From an uncultured Gammaproteobacteria bacterium (lineage in GTDB: Bacteria; Pseudomonadota; Gammaproteobacteria; Pseudomonadales; Pseudohongiellaceae): a stretch of 36,050 nucleotides of DNA. A program made the position numbers and the translations under genes. Below are positions 25,733 through 33,957 of the stretch, in pieces (position 1 is the stretch's first letter; each line of letters starts with the position of its first letter). Location: the NCBI GenBank assembly GCA_913061515.1, contig CAJXSF010000036.1:1-36050 (forward strand). Reading direction: 5' to 3'. The notes below the pieces were generated by a model. It was not told the origin of the DNA, searched no databases, and saw only the letters and a program-made list of their open reading frames with translations.

Positions 25733-27616
25733 GTGATAGATTTGAGCAATACACCCGTAGCAGAACCTTTGATGGAGTCCATCGAAAGTATCGAAGCGTT
25801 TGAAAAAACCGCGCTAAACACTCAGTTTCCATTCAGTGACAGCTACTCACTTTTACAAAAAAGTGCAGAACGCTTTGGTGATGATCCGGCTCTGGAATTT
25901 CTTCTTAGCGGCCGACGTGACGAAACACCGCAAACCATCACCTTTCGCCAACTAGGCCAAAGCATTACCCAAACTGCAAATCTATTGCACAGCTTGGGCG
26001 TTGATGAAAATACCGCCGTCTCAATAGTATTGCCCATTTTACCCCAGAGTCACCCCGCTATATGGGGCTCTCAAGCCGCTGGCATCGCCAACCCTATCAA
26101 CCCCATGCTCGAAGCTGAGCACATCGCTGAAATTATTGAAGCTGCCGAAGCAAAGGTCATCATTTGCCTTGCCCCGTCGGAGCACACCGATATCTGGGAA
26201 AAGCTGATGCAAGTAATGCATCGCCTTCCTCTAGTGCACACGATCATTGCTGTTACACAGCCGTATTTCACGCACAGTGAATTTACTTTGCCCGCTTCTG
26301 TCAACGCCAAACTTCTCAATTACAATGCAAGCATTGCGGAACAAGTCAGCGACCAACTTATTAGTGGGCGACAATTTGCGGCCGATCAGATTGCTGCCTA
26401 TTTCCACACAGGCGGCACCACTGGACGCCCCAAAATTGCCCAACTTACCCATGGCAATATGGCCTTCTTAGGTCAGTTGATGCAAATATACACAGCGCAC
26501 ATGCCGCGCCACACCGTTCTATGTGGCCTTCCTTTGTTTCATATCTACGGCGTCATTATCCAAGGCATCGCTGCCTTTAGTGTCGGCTACACCGTATTGC
26601 TACTCACACCCGCCGGCTTCAGGTCCATGGAGGGCATGAAGAATTTCTGGCATCACATCGATCGCTTTAAGATTCGCAGCTTCTCCACCGTCCCAACGGT
26701 TCTTATGGCATTAGCCAATATTCCTGTCGGCGATGCCGACATTAGCAGCCTCACCAACATCAACTCCGGCGCCGCACCACTTTCGCCTAAGTTTGAACAC
26801 GTGTTTGAAAAAAACTTCGATGTTGAGGTATCCAATGGCTATGGCATGACCGAGACCACAGCCTTGATCTCACGCGCACCGATCGAACAGCCTCCTGGCA
26901 GTGTCGGCATGCGTTTACCCTACTCTCAAATCCGTATCGCACATTTAAATGAAGGCACCATTGTTAAAGACTGCGAGCTCAATGAGAGCGGTGTGATATT
27001 AGTAAAAGGGCCGCAAGTGTTTCGTGGCTACAAAGCGCAAAGCGATAACACTAATGCATGGATTGATGGTGACTGGTTTAACACTGGTGACCTAGGCTAT
27101 TTGGATGAAAACGGTTTTCTATATTTGTCTGGCCGTGCGAAAGACTTAATCATTCGCGGCGGACACAATATCGACCCTGTGATTATCGAAGACGCTATCG
27201 CCACTCATCCCAGCGTCGCCAGCTGTATCGCTGTTGGCCTTCCCGATGCCTATGCGGGCGAACTGCCGATGGCCTTTGTTGTATTAAAGCCTGGTGAGCA
27301 GCTAAGTGCTCAAGCACTGTTAAGTTATGCCGAAGAACACATCAGTGAACGTGCCGCAATTCCTAAGCGAATCGAGATCATTCCAGCTATGCCGTTGACC
27401 GCCGTCGGCAAAGTGTTCCGCCCCGCACTGCGGCAGCAAATTACCGAAATCATGCTGAGAGAATTATTATCGGAACACAATGTAGAAGCAGAAGTGTCTA
27501 GCCGGCTTGACAAAAAGAGTGGCTTAACGATGGTGATAAAATTAGCAGACAGTGGCAAACAACAGACTGTCGATGAGTTGCTAACGCCTTACTCATTTGC
27601 AGTGGAATTTAGTTAG
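25733..27616 (+). CDS. acyl-CoA synthetase (ANL superfamily, AMP-forming)
   Basis: The 627-residue enzyme activates a carboxylic acid, probably a fatty acid, to its acyl-AMP and then acyl-CoA. The A3 loop is FHTGGTTGRPKIAQLTHGN (about 224-242), A5 is NGYGMTET, A7/A8 are NTGDLGYLDENGFLYLSGRAKDLI and RGGHNIDP, and the A10 Lys is in TAVGKVFRP. About 60 residues follow A10, a C-terminal extension longer than in FadD. The GTG start at 25733 is supported by AAAGGGGG ten bases upstream. An ATG at 25772 is the alternative. Chain-length preference cannot be read. It ends at a hairpin shared with the convergent lipoprotein gene. Confidence 0.93.
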   Translation: MIDLSNTPVAEPLMESIESIEAFEKTALNTQFPFSDSYSLLQKSAERFGDDPALEFLLSGRRDETPQTITFRQLGQSITQTANLLHSLGVDENTAVSIVLPILPQSHPAIWGSQAAGIANPINPMLEAEHIAEIIEAAEAKVIICLAPSEHTDIWEKLMQVMHRLPLVHTIIAVTQPYFTHSEFTLPASVNAKLLNYNASIAEQVSDQLISGRQFAADQIAAYFHTGGTTGRPKIAQLTHGNMAFLGQLMQIYTAHMPRHTVLCGLPLFHIYGVIIQGIAAFSVGYTVLLLTPAGFRSMEGMKNFWHHIDRFKIRSFSTVPTVLMALANIPVGDADISSLTNINSGAAPLSPKFEHVFEKNFDVEVSNGYGMTETTALISRAPIEQPPGSVGMRLPYSQIRIAHLNEGTIVKDCELNESGVILVKGPQVFRGYKAQSDNTNAWIDGDWFNTGDLGYLDENGFLYLSGRAKDLIIRGGHNIDPVIIEDAIATHPSVASCIAVGLPDAYAGELPMAFVVLKPGEQLSAQALLSYAEEHISERAAIPKRIEIIPAMPLTAVGKVFRPALRQQITEIMLRELLSEHNVEAEVSSRLDKKSGLTMVIKLADSGKQQTVDELLTPYSFAVEFS

Positions 27617-27623
27617 GGGCAAT

Positions 27624-27651
27624 AGCGTCAGAGTTAGTTTGCTCTGACGCT
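27624..27651. terminator. inverted repeat between acyl-CoA synthetase and the lipoprotein operon
   Basis: AGCGTCAGAG (27624-27633) pairs perfectly with CTCTGACGCT (27642-27651), with an 8-nt loop. The right arm and loop encode the last codons and stop of the convergent lipoprotein gene. There is no long U-tract in either direction, so the terminator role is likely from position but weaker than those at 19537 and 21982. Confidence 0.5.
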
Positions 27652-28821
27652 AAACCCTGCACTGCTTGACCTTAGAATACTCTTCTCATCGATGATCCGA
27701 ACCTTATTAATGCTAGGGTGGTAGATCTCGCTCGATTGTTGATAAATATAACGTGCCACTTCGAACAATGTGTTCGCTTGCTCGAGATCTCCAAGCTCCT
27801 CTACCGTTTTACTTAAGGCGAGATAAAAATCTGGCTCAGAATCTTTCAACCTAATGGCAGATACGAAATGCTCTTTCGCTGCTTCATAATCGAACTCTGC
27901 GAAGGCGATATTGCCCAAATTATAGTGAAAGTAGGGATTCTTCACATTGAAGCGTTCAATCGCTTTTGCGTAGCGTTCGGCCGTCTCAAAATCGCCCTCG
28001 CGCGTGTAAAACTTCACAAGATTATTCACCGCAGTGGTATTGGTTCTGTCCAGTGAAAAAGCTTTGCGATAAGCATATTCGGCGATGTCATTTTGCTCGC
28101 TGCGACTAAAGGCTGTCCCAATATTATTCCAAGAAATTGAAAGCTCTGGATTCAAATACAAGGCGTTTTTGAAATAGGCGATCGATGCATCGTAGTCTTT
28201 CTCGATAAGTTTTTCTGCGCCTAGATTATTGAAAAATAAGGCTCGTGCTTTGTCATCGCCTATAGTGCTCGCGGTTAGTTGTTGCAAGGTAATCTCGGGT
28301 GTGAAGTCGACCACATAACTAGTGTTCTGACTAAATTTTCCGATTGCATTGATGTGCTGGCTCAACACCAACAGTTCGCCTCGCTTATCCCAACTCGGAC
28401 GCACTAATACAGTTTGAAAGCGCGCATCGAGATCATAATATCTCGCCATGGCGATATAGAGATAGACAACGGACAAGCAATTTCCGCGTCGATCATGAAA
28501 TGTTTCTACCGCCGTACGGGTAATCGAGTCGTCATATTGAATGTCAAGATATTGATCTGCAAACAGCAAACTTTGCAACTGATCCACCATCTCTACTTGC
28601 GTGCCTTTTTTCACGTGCCGCTCCATATAGGCGATGATCTCAGGGCTCAGTGCCATAGGGTCAATAGTAGGAAAGGCATCAGCTTGTTGATCTAAGATTT
28701 GCGCTTCAAATTCGCGATCATCAATAAAGGTAAAATCTAGGCGCACAATATTGCAGGCCGACAAAATTAAACTCGACAGCAATAAGGCAATTATTTTGTA
28801 GCAGCTCCAGTACTTCTTCAT
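27634..28821 (-). CDS. lipoprotein with transglutaminase-like and TPR domains
   Basis: The 395-residue protein has a lipoprotein signal ending LILSAC, so Cys23 should be acylated. A transglutaminase-like/papain-fold domain (about 60-180) shows an intact Cys-His-Asp set: Cys115 (RRGNCLSVVYLY), His156 (SQHINAI) and Asp172 (VVDFTPE). Four to five TPR repeats follow (about 195-370; for example SISWNNIGTAFSRSEQNDIAEYAY and PYFHYNLGNIAFAEFDYEAAKEHF). A bacterial transglutaminase-like domain of this kind often acts as a protease or amidase. The target is unknown. It is the last gene of a three-gene exported operon, 11 bp after its neighbour. I do not recognise a named family. Confidence 0.85.
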   Translation of the reverse strand: MKKYWSCYKIIALLLSSLILSACNIVRLDFTFIDDREFEAQILDQQADAFPTIDPMALSPEIIAYMERHVKKGTQVEMVDQLQSLLFADQYLDIQYDDSITRTAVETFHDRRGNCLSVVYLYIAMARYYDLDARFQTVLVRPSWDKRGELLVLSQHINAIGKFSQNTSYVVDFTPEITLQQLTASTIGDDKARALFFNNLGAEKLIEKDYDASIAYFKNALYLNPELSISWNNIGTAFSRSEQNDIAEYAYRKAFSLDRTNTTAVNNLVKFYTREGDFETAERYAKAIERFNVKNPYFHYNLGNIAFAEFDYEAAKEHFVSAIRLKDSEPDFYLALSKTVEELGDLEQANTLFEVARYIYQQSSEIYHPSINKVRIIDEKSILRSSSAGFSVRAN

Positions 28822-28832
28822 AATCTTAGTAT

Positions 28833-30263
28833 TTATATTCTAGAGGGCGTTGGGCGACCACTTGCATCAATTTTTAAAAACTCATAACGCCCGTGAGTAA
28901 ATTCTATTTGTTGTTCATGAACACTTCTAAACAAAGCGACCCATGCGGCATAGCCAGCAAGTTCACGCGTGCTATTGCCTAAACCGGCAAAATCAGTGCG
29001 CTGCTCTAGCCGGAACGCACTAGGCCCCCAAGAGTCTAAATGCACTAGCGAATCATCAGCTGAGCGATACCGATACACCAGCGCCGCTTCCGTACGGGCT
29101 ATTCGCATCCGATCTGACTGCAGAAACCGCACCTCATACTCTACTTCAAACTCGGCTCGCTCATCCTGCGCCAGAAACTCCACATTGCTATCGATTATCA
29201 CGCTTTTTTGCACGTCTAAACGCGTGACATAGTTAAATGGCTCTAGATCAATACGCACCATTCTAAGTCCGAGATCTGTATCCTCTAATGCTGACGAGAT
29301 TCGCACCCTACCGCGCTCGTCTATATCGACAATTGCGTCCGATTCAATTGCCAGCGCCCTTGCCGCAAAGTCAAAGCTCGCCTTCCATACGGGTAAAGCT
29401 GCCTCTGGGAGGGCCAATTCGCCCTCAGCACCAAGCAGCCAAAGCCTCTGACCATCGAAGCGCAAACCATCAGCCATATCACTAAAGACCGCTGTTTCAC
29501 CTAATGCTATTCCTCCTGGCACAATTATCTCGGGAATCGTTGAGGCTTCGAATTCATCCCCCAGACGCTCTTTAAGGAATACCGCCGGCTCGCCTGAGGC
29601 AATACGTCGTGCGCTGCGGGACTTTGGGTTTAGGACCGATTTGCTTGCACGGCGCATAGACTCGCCAAGATACTGAAAATCGGGGAGTTCGGATTTGACA
29701 TCGCGTGCCGCGGCAGAATCCATGACCCAGCGCTGACCGACGACAGCAAATAAGCGTCCTCCCTGCTCAAGCTGAGCATCACTGCCTTGTATATGCTGTA
29801 GCGGATACTGCTCGGCAAGTAAGCTAAGCACGCGTTGCACGACGTCTTGGTCTTCCAATGCATAACTGAGCATGATGCGGTCTTGCGCTGGACTGTTCAA
29901 CCAAGCCGGATAGAACTCGTCAAAGGCATGCAGACCAGCGTCCAACTCATCATTGGCGATGAGGGCGATCGCCGCGATTTGCTGCGCTTGATAGTCCAGC
30001 TCCCACTGCGCTAACTCCGCACTTGTCGGCATCGTTAAGCTTGGGATATCGATGTGCATGCCAATACGCGGACGTTTGGGTTTTGCCCGCGCCACAGCAG
30101 ACTCATTGAGATTAAACGCGACATCTACACCCAGAGCGTCTAGCTCTGTGCTCAAAGCAGCAAGCTGGTCGTTTATCGGCGAGCCGGTGTCCAGAACTTC
30201 GGCCTGTGTACTTTGCCACGCAAAGCCATAAACCAGCGCGAATATTAGGGCTAGCTTAGGCAT
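28833..30263 (-). CDS. exported protein of unknown function
   Basis: The 476-residue protein has a signal peptide (MPKLALIFALVYGFAWQSTQA) and no domain that I recognise. The N-terminal half is helical and Ala/Leu-rich with a basic Pro-rich patch (RAKPKRPRIGMHIDIPS). The C-terminal half looks beta-rich and acidic (EFLAQDERAEFEVEYEVRFLQ). No membrane segment other than the signal is seen. A longer in-frame start at 30314 would overlap the upstream gene. The ATG at 30263 has a perfect AAGGAGG and exposes the signal peptide, so it is chosen. It sits between the gluzincin-like and the transglutaminase-like genes with gaps of 13 and 11 bp, so the three products probably act together in the envelope. 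Confidence 0.8.
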   Translation of the reverse strand: MPKLALIFALVYGFAWQSTQAEVLDTGSPINDQLAALSTELDALGVDVAFNLNESAVARAKPKRPRIGMHIDIPSLTMPTSAELAQWELDYQAQQIAAIALIANDELDAGLHAFDEFYPAWLNSPAQDRIMLSYALEDQDVVQRVLSLLAEQYPLQHIQGSDAQLEQGGRLFAVVGQRWVMDSAAARDVKSELPDFQYLGESMRRASKSVLNPKSRSARRIASGEPAVFLKERLGDEFEASTIPEIIVPGGIALGETAVFSDMADGLRFDGQRLWLLGAEGELALPEAALPVWKASFDFAARALAIESDAIVDIDERGRVRISSALEDTDLGLRMVRIDLEPFNYVTRLDVQKSVIIDSNVEFLAQDERAEFEVEYEVRFLQSDRMRIARTEAALVYRYRSADDSLVHLDSWGPSAFRLEQRTDFAGLGNSTRELAGYAAWVALFRSVHEQQIEFTHGRYEFLKIDASGRPTPSRI

Positions 30264-30276
30264 AGTACGGCCTCCT

Positions 30277-31827
30277 TTACTCAGCACTCGTACAGGCATC
30301 GAAAGGTTCTCCACGCTGCGCTGCGCGCAGTTTCAAACGCAGGTCTGTCACCCATCCTGGATCGCCATAAAAATGCATGGGCCGCGCCATTCGCGCGATG
30401 ATGGTCTGTGCGCGTTCGAAATCCCCCGCCCGTAATGCATACTCCACTGCCTGCTCTTGCACAAAAGTATCTGAGGCCAATTGCGCAAACGCCTTCTCTT
30501 GCAAAGGCACCCCTTCGTCCCAGTTTTGTTGTTCGAATAGAAAGACCTGGGCGGCCGATAGATTGACCTCGGCATTTTCAGGGTTCAATGCCAATGCTTG
30601 TTGAAAATACACTTGCATCTGCGTCTCATAAAATAGCCGCGCATCGATGCTAGGCTCGGGCTCACACTCATTGCGCCTAGAGTCGTAATACTGCCCAAAA
30701 TCTAGGTAGACTTGATAATCTTCTGCCGATCGATCAAGTGCTTGTTCGTAATATTGAACCAACGTTACATCATCTAGTTTTTCGAGAGACTCATCTTGCA
30801 TGTCGTGCATTCGCACAGCATCGGCATAACCGGAATAAGCGCGGCCCGGCGCTTGCCCACTCTCTATTCGGGCATTGAAAAAATAGGCCGCAAGGGGAAA
30901 ACGAGCCGCATGCAACGAAATCTCTGCCAACCACAAAGTTTTGTCTTCCAAAGACATCTCTTGCACGTCAATATCCGCAATGGCCGGCAAATTAAATAGC
31001 ACCTTATCACGCTCAGGACGTAGCAGGCCTGCTTCCAAATAGCGTTCAAAATCACGCGCTAAGCGTCGCATATTGAAGTCGAATGACTGATCAAACGCAA
31101 AACGCTCCGTACGCCCTTGATCGATTAGCTTCAGGTAATTTTCCAAAACACGCGTGCGATTATTGAACCCTTCGCGCTCATGCGCATGCAGTAAATAATG
31201 CATAAAGAATGCTGATTTTAAATTGGCTATTTGCACCAGTCGTGGCGAAGCCAGCGCAGAATCATCATAGAATAATTCTTCCAGTTCTATTTCGTTTTTG
31301 AGCGCCAATATCAGTTGAAACTCTTCTTCGTTGAAGCGGTGCAGCTCAACCTCATTTCCGGACACTTCGATCCTGCTCAAGTAATGGCTCATGCCCTCTT
31401 CATACCAGCGCGGCAAGCCCTGAATTCTATTGTTTACTAGAAAATGTGCATAATGATGCTTGGCGAGTTTTAGGCCGTTATCACTGTCTTGCATGATGAT
31501 AAAGTTGGCGCGCGGCGACGAAAAATAATAAGCCGGTTCACCACCGTCGCTAAACAGAATGTAGTCATCATCATCAGAAAATATATAGAGATAGGTGGGA
31601 ATTGCAGCTTGTATTTGCGGGTTTAGTACATTGAGCAGTTGCAAACTGGCATTGCGCCATCGCTCTAGCTCCATGGAACGTTTTTCAGTTTGCCTGCTAG
31701 AGAGCTGACTAAATACCGTAAAACTATCCGTACTAGTCGTAAACCATCGCTTTGTCTCTAGCCCGTCTTGGGCAACCGCTTGATTCAGCAGCGTGGCCCA
31801 GAAAAACAATAACAGCAGTCTTCTCAT
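30277..31827 (-). CDS. exported peptidase MA-like (gluzincin-type) protein with TPR repeats, active-site Glu missing
   Basis: The 516-residue protein has a signal peptide (MRRLLLLFFWATLLNQAVAQ). Residues about 25-260 resemble peptidase-MA/DUF1570 proteins: WFTTSTDSFTVFSQ, then LAKHHYAHFLV and LPRWYEEGMSHYLS. The zinc motif HExxH reads His124-His-Tyr-Ala-His128, so both His ligands and the distal Glu144 remain but the catalytic Glu is His. It may be an inactive metal-binding or peptide-binding protein. The C-terminal part (about 280-500) holds TPR-like repeats (YYEQALDRSAEDYQVYLDFG, YFQQALALNPENAEVNLSAA). It is the first gene of the operon, with GGAG near its start and a long dyad 22 bp upstream. 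Confidence 0.83.
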   Translation of the reverse strand: MRRLLLLFFWATLLNQAVAQDGLETKRWFTTSTDSFTVFSQLSSRQTEKRSMELERWRNASLQLLNVLNPQIQAAIPTYLYIFSDDDDYILFSDGGEPAYYFSSPRANFIIMQDSDNGLKLAKHHYAHFLVNNRIQGLPRWYEEGMSHYLSRIEVSGNEVELHRFNEEEFQLILALKNEIELEELFYDDSALASPRLVQIANLKSAFFMHYLLHAHEREGFNNRTRVLENYLKLIDQGRTERFAFDQSFDFNMRRLARDFERYLEAGLLRPERDKVLFNLPAIADIDVQEMSLEDKTLWLAEISLHAARFPLAAYFFNARIESGQAPGRAYSGYADAVRMHDMQDESLEKLDDVTLVQYYEQALDRSAEDYQVYLDFGQYYDSRRNECEPEPSIDARLFYETQMQVYFQQALALNPENAEVNLSAAQVFLFEQQNWDEGVPLQEKAFAQLASDTFVQEQAVEYALRAGDFERAQTIIARMARPMHFYGDPGWVTDLRLKLRAAQRGEPFDACTSAE

Positions 31828-31848
31828 TTGGTCCGCTCCATAATAGGT

Positions 31849-31880
31849 GCTTAAGCCACAGAGTACTCTGAGGCTTAAGC
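31849..31880. repeat. 32-bp near-perfect palindrome upstream of the exported operon
   Basis: GCTTAAGCC (31849-31857) and GGCTTAAGC (31872-31880) flank a self-complementary CAGAGTACTCTG, with a single A:A mismatch on each side. It lies between the ETF-QO stop at 31932 and the operon start at 31827. It could terminate the ETF-QO transcript or be an operator for the operon. No U-tract follows on the minus strand. Confidence 0.75.
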
Positions 31881-31931
31881 GCTTAGCAAGACACTATGAG
31901 TTAACGCGTTCCAAATCCTTACATAAACTGC

Positions 31932-33602
31932 TTACATATTAGGATAGTTTGGCCCACCACCACCCTCTGGGCTTACCCATTGGATATTTTGCGCAGGGTC
32001 CTTGATATCACAGGTTTTGCAATGCACACAGTTTTGCGCATTGATCTGGAACCGCTTAGTGCCATTGTCCTCTTCTACGACCTCATATACGCCTGCAGGG
32101 CAGTAGCGTTGTGCCGGCTCATCGTAAAGCGGCAAATTTTTCTCTATCGGAATGCTTGGATCAACAAGATGCAAATGGCAGGGTTGGTTCTCAGCGTGAT
32201 TGGTGTTTGATAAAAACACTGAGGACAACTTATCGAAACTAATCTTGCCATCTGGCTTGGGATAATCGATTTTCGGTGACTGATCGGCAGGTTTCATCTG
32301 CGCGTAGTCGGGTGTGCGATCCCTGAAGGTCATTGGGAATTTGCCGCCGAAAATATTGTGCTCGATGAACACCAAGGCGCTGCCTAGCCAAAACCCTAAT
32401 TTATGAAAACCAGCACTGAAGTTACGGGTTTTATGGAGCTCTTCATACAAGCTTGAGGCACGAAATAACTCGGTATATCGATGCACTTCTTGAACTGGCG
32501 CCTGCTCCTGCGTGGCTGCTTGCAAGGTTTCCACTAGCGATTGCGCGGCAAGCATGCCTGACTTCATCGCTGTGTGGCTGCCCTTAATTTTTGCTGCGTT
32601 CAATGTGCCCGCATCACAGCCGATCAACAGGCCACCAGGGAAAGTCATTTTCGGCAGCGAGTTTAGGCCACCCTTATTCAAGGCACGCGCGCCGTAACTT
32701 AGACGTTTGCCGCCCTCAATGTATTGCTTGATGACAGGGTGTTGTTTGAATTTTTGGAATTCATCAAAAGGACTGATATGCGGATTGCTATAGCCAAGAT
32801 CGACGATTAGTCCCAGTGAAACCTGATTGTTTTCGCTGTGATACAAGAAACCGCCGCTAGAGCCAGCGTAACTCGCCCCGACCATTGGGTAGCCCGCCGT
32901 ATGCACGACCAAGCCTTCTTTGTGTTTTTCCTCTGGAATCTCCCAGATCTCTTTCAAGCCAATTCCGTAATGCTGTGGGTCAGAGTCTTTGTCTAAGCCA
33001 AATTTGGCAATCAACTCTTTGCCTAGATGACCACGGCAACCTTCTGCGAATAGAGTGTACTTTGCATGAAACTCAAAGCCAGGCTCAAACGAGTCTTTGT
33101 GTTCTCCGTTTGCATCGACGCCCATGTCGCCAGTTGCGACACCTTTCACACTACCATCTTCGTGGTAGAGTATTTCGGCGGCCGAGAACCCAGGAAACAC
33201 TTCAGCCCCTAACTCACTGGCTTGTTCTGCCAACCAGCGACATAGATTGCCCAATGAAATGATGTAGTTGCCATCGTTGTGCATGGGTTTTGGCACTAGC
33301 AAACCAGGAAACTTCACGCCTTTTGTGGGACCGGACAAATAGTAAACGTCGTCCCCTGTCACGGCTGTATTCAGTGGCGCACCACGCTCTTTCCAATCGG
33401 GAAAGAGCCCATCCAAAGCACTGGTTTCAAACACAGCACCGGACAAGATATGCGCACCGATTTCGGACCCCTTTTCCAAGACACATACACTTAATTCTAA
33501 CTCAGCCTCTTTGGCTAATTGCAGCAACCGACAAGCGGCGGACAGCCCAGCAGGGCCAGCACCAACTATGACTACATCTACTTCCATGGATTCGCGCTGC
33601 AT
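31932..33602 (-). CDS. electron transfer flavoprotein-ubiquinone oxidoreductase
   Basis: The 556-residue membrane-associated flavoprotein passes electrons from ETF, reduced by acyl-CoA and other dehydrogenases, to ubiquinone. FAD binding is shown by VDVVIVGAGPAGLSAACRL and EKGSEIGAHILSG, with the later GGLLIGCDAGTLNAAKIKGSH. The C-terminal 4Fe-4S cluster is ligated by Cys in QRYCPAGVYEV and CVHCKTCDIKDP. Length and both domains are normal, so it is complete. The ATG at 33602 has GGGAG at good spacing; MEVDVVIVG at 33587 is an alternative. The etfAB genes are not in the window. A well-formed promoter lies about 95 bp upstream. Confidence 0.97.
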   Translation of the reverse strand: MQRESMEVDVVIVGAGPAGLSAACRLLQLAKEAELELSVCVLEKGSEIGAHILSGAVFETSALDGLFPDWKERGAPLNTAVTGDDVYYLSGPTKGVKFPGLLVPKPMHNDGNYIISLGNLCRWLAEQASELGAEVFPGFSAAEILYHEDGSVKGVATGDMGVDANGEHKDSFEPGFEFHAKYTLFAEGCRGHLGKELIAKFGLDKDSDPQHYGIGLKEIWEIPEEKHKEGLVVHTAGYPMVGASYAGSSGGFLYHSENNQVSLGLIVDLGYSNPHISPFDEFQKFKQHPVIKQYIEGGKRLSYGARALNKGGLNSLPKMTFPGGLLIGCDAGTLNAAKIKGSHTAMKSGMLAAQSLVETLQAATQEQAPVQEVHRYTELFRASSLYEELHKTRNFSAGFHKLGFWLGSALVFIEHNIFGGKFPMTFRDRTPDYAQMKPADQSPKIDYPKPDGKISFDKLSSVFLSNTNHAENQPCHLHLVDPSIPIEKNLPLYDEPAQRYCPAGVYEVVEEDNGTKRFQINAQNCVHCKTCDIKDPAQNIQWVSPEGGGGPNYPNM

Positions 33603-33957
33603 AAATCAATTCTCCCAAAATGAGGGTCAATACGTTCTTGGCTAAAACGGTGCGGCACCAGAGGCTAGCGGGCTTGGTCGCACAATGAAGGCGCACATTA
33701 TGAGCAATGGCTTAGGAAATCGCAAAACACTTGCACTAATCCAATGCCATTTTCGCAACGTAACAATGACGCAATGGATTGTAATGTAACATGTTTTCCG
33801 AACGCTTGCTCTATAAGTTGTTCGAGGTTTTACTTCAAAAACTACGTAAGTTGCTGTAAGATTACGCGTTTTTTGCATTCGCTCAGTGCCATGTCAGGCG
33901 TTGAACGGAACCCCTAACGACGTGTTTAGCGTTCATTCGTTATATTCCGGAGATCAC
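33603..33957. promoter_or_regulatory. divergent regulatory region between ETF-QO and the TonB receptor
   Basis: No gene is credible in these 355 bp. Besides the ETF-QO promoter there is an inverted repeat (AATCCAATG 33738-33746, CAATGGATT 33772-33780, one mismatch). A nested dyad follows (TGAACG 33902-33907, CTAA 33914-33917, TTAG 33926-33929, CGTTCA 33930-33935) shortly before the receptor start. A clear plus-strand promoter was not found. No Fur-type box was recognised. Confidence 0.45.
33697..33725 (-). promoter_or_regulatory. ETF-QO promoter
   Basis: On the minus strand TTGCGA (33725-33720), a 17-bp spacer and CATAAT (33702-33697) match the consensus four and five of six. Transcription would start near 33690 and give a leader of about 88 nt. 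Confidence 0.5.
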
